From NCBI GenBank assembly GCA_900552365.1, contig URZP01000087.1, positions 1 to 5,749 of the forward strand: DNA of 5,749 nucleotides, read 5' to 3'. The position numbers were made by a program, and so were the translations under genes. How positions within the stretch are numbered: position 1 is the stretch's first letter; each line of letters opens with the position of its first letter. Shown here one piece after another: positions 5,147 through 5,749 of the stretch. A model generated the notes under the pieces. That model made no database searches and was not told the DNA's origin. It worked only from the letters and a program-made list of their open reading frames with translations. This DNA comes from an uncultured Coriobacteriaceae bacterium. Lineage in GTDB: Bacteria > Actinomycetota > Coriobacteriia > Coriobacteriales > Eggerthellaceae.

Positions 5147-5710
5147 ATGAAGATAACCATGATGGGAACCGGCCACGCAATGGTGACCGAGAACTACAAC
5201 ACGTGCTTTACCATGCAGAACACCACGGAGCCCGTCGCGGCAAACGCGTCCGAAGGACAGCTGCCTCCGGTTTTCCTGGCCGACGGCGGTGGCGGCAATA
5301 CCATTCTTCGCAACCTGAAGCGCGCGGGCATCAAGCCTTCACAGATCCACGACGTGTTCGTCAGTCATCATCACATCGACCACATGACGGGAATTCTTTG
5401 GGTGGTTCGTGCCATTACCAGTGAGATGTGGCGCGGTTCATACGAGGGCGAAGCGCGCATTTACTCGCACCCAGAGCTTTCCAAGCTGATGGAGGATCTC
5501 TGCAAAACGGTTCTGGATAAACGCCAGGCATGCTTCATCGGCGATAAGTTGAGGTTCATTCCGGTTGAGGATGGCGACACTGCCGAGATCATCGGTCATC
5601 AGGTGACGTTCTTCGACTTGGGCCCTGAAAGCAAGGTTCACCAGTTCGGTTTCCAGATGGTGCTTGAGGATCCTACGCCCTGCTCGATATCGCGCAGACG
5701 GGAATTGTAG
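5147..5710 (+). CDS. MBL-fold metallohydrolase, C-terminus truncated or replaced
   Basis: A 187-residue metallo-beta-lactamase-fold protein resembling the ribonuclease Z-like branch. Visible: the N-terminal strand MKITMMGTG (1-9), LADGGGG (44-50), the metal-binding HHHIDH (74-79, HxHxDH) followed by MTGILW, and FFDLGPESKVHQFGFQMVLED (about 155-175). Family members usually continue with a segment carrying a metal-bridging aspartate and a late histidine, reaching about 250 residues. Here the sequence switches after Asp175 to PTPCSISRRREL and a TAG stop, so those ligands are absent and the protein is probably inactive or the sequence is joined wrongly here. The ATG at 5147 has GGGAGGG (5136-5142) just upstream, with GGAGG well placed. 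It likely forms one transcript with the kinase gene 38 bp upstream. Substrate unknown. Confidence 0.8.
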   Translation: MKITMMGTGHAMVTENYNTCFTMQNTTEPVAANASEGQLPPVFLADGGGGNTILRNLKRAGIKPSQIHDVFVSHHHIDHMTGILWVVRAITSEMWRGSYEGEARIYSHPELSKLMEDLCKTVLDKRQACFIGDKLRFIPVEDGDTAEIIGHQVTFFDLGPESKVHQFGFQMVLEDPTPCSISRRREL

Positions 5711-5749
5711 AGATTATCCAACTTAATCTGGTTGAACGGATCGTTGGTA
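5668..5749. other. Terminal segment unrelated to the MBL family
   Basis: From about the GGATCC at 5668 to the window end the sequence no longer reads as MBL protein in any forward frame. One plus frame is open to the edge (starting GSYALLDIAQTG), preceded directly by TGA and without a start codon. The opposite strand is also open to the edge, reading TNDPFNQIKLDNL inward. Either could be a fragment of another gene, and I cannot identify one. Only 82 bases are available. Confidence 0.4.

Noticed and set aside
4515..5180. A 221-codon minus-strand frame opposite the kinase gene
   Set aside because: Antisense of the P-loop kinase, which carries Walker A and other motifs and a clear ribosome binding site on the plus strand.
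5668..5673. GGATCC at the MBL breakpoint as proof of a restriction-ligation chimera
   Set aside because: The same hexamer also occurs at 9, 2037 and 3461, the last two inside intact genes, so its presence here is not strong evidence by itself.

Overview
The window looks like a piece of chromosome from a fairly high-GC bacterium. A Coriobacteriia/Eggerthellaceae-type actinobacterium is my best guess, based on base composition, codon choice and the protein style. That placement is inference, because no rRNA or other phylogenetic marker is present. The content is mostly housekeeping. I see no phage, transposase, CRISPR or defence genes.

Left part (minus strand, 1-2233): a compact three-gene operon reads leftward: tadA (tRNA adenosine deaminase), ispE (MEP isoprenoid pathway kinase, start overlapping the tadA stop by 8 bp) and a small three-helix membrane protein of unknown function 21 bp further on. 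The apparent tadA promoter places its transcription start on or next to the start codon, so tadA is probably leaderless. Beyond the operon, on the same strand, lies a complete tRNA-Ser(GCT) with encoded CCA, its own candidate promoter and a candidate terminator.

Middle (plus strand, 2243-4476): a complete tRNA-Ser(TGA) with encoded CCA diverges from tadA and ends in a strong intrinsic terminator. A 170-bp intergenic region with a perfect 14-bp direct repeat and a TATAAT box leads into a 627-residue DUF2207-type membrane protein.

Right part (plus strand, 4477-5749): a shikimate-kinase-like P-loop protein lacks the usual 'FR' substrate-binding arginine. It is followed after 38 bp, which hold a small hairpin, by an MBL-fold metallohydrolase. 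The MBL protein loses family resemblance at about residue 175 and stops at residue 187. The last ~80 bp do not continue the family sequence in any forward frame, so there is a rearrangement or an assembly/cloning junction near 5668-5672.

No clearly new multi-gene system is evident. The items most worth following are the divergent shikimate-kinase-like/MBL pair with its broken end, the leaderless tadA promoter, and the repeat upstream of the DUF2207 gene.
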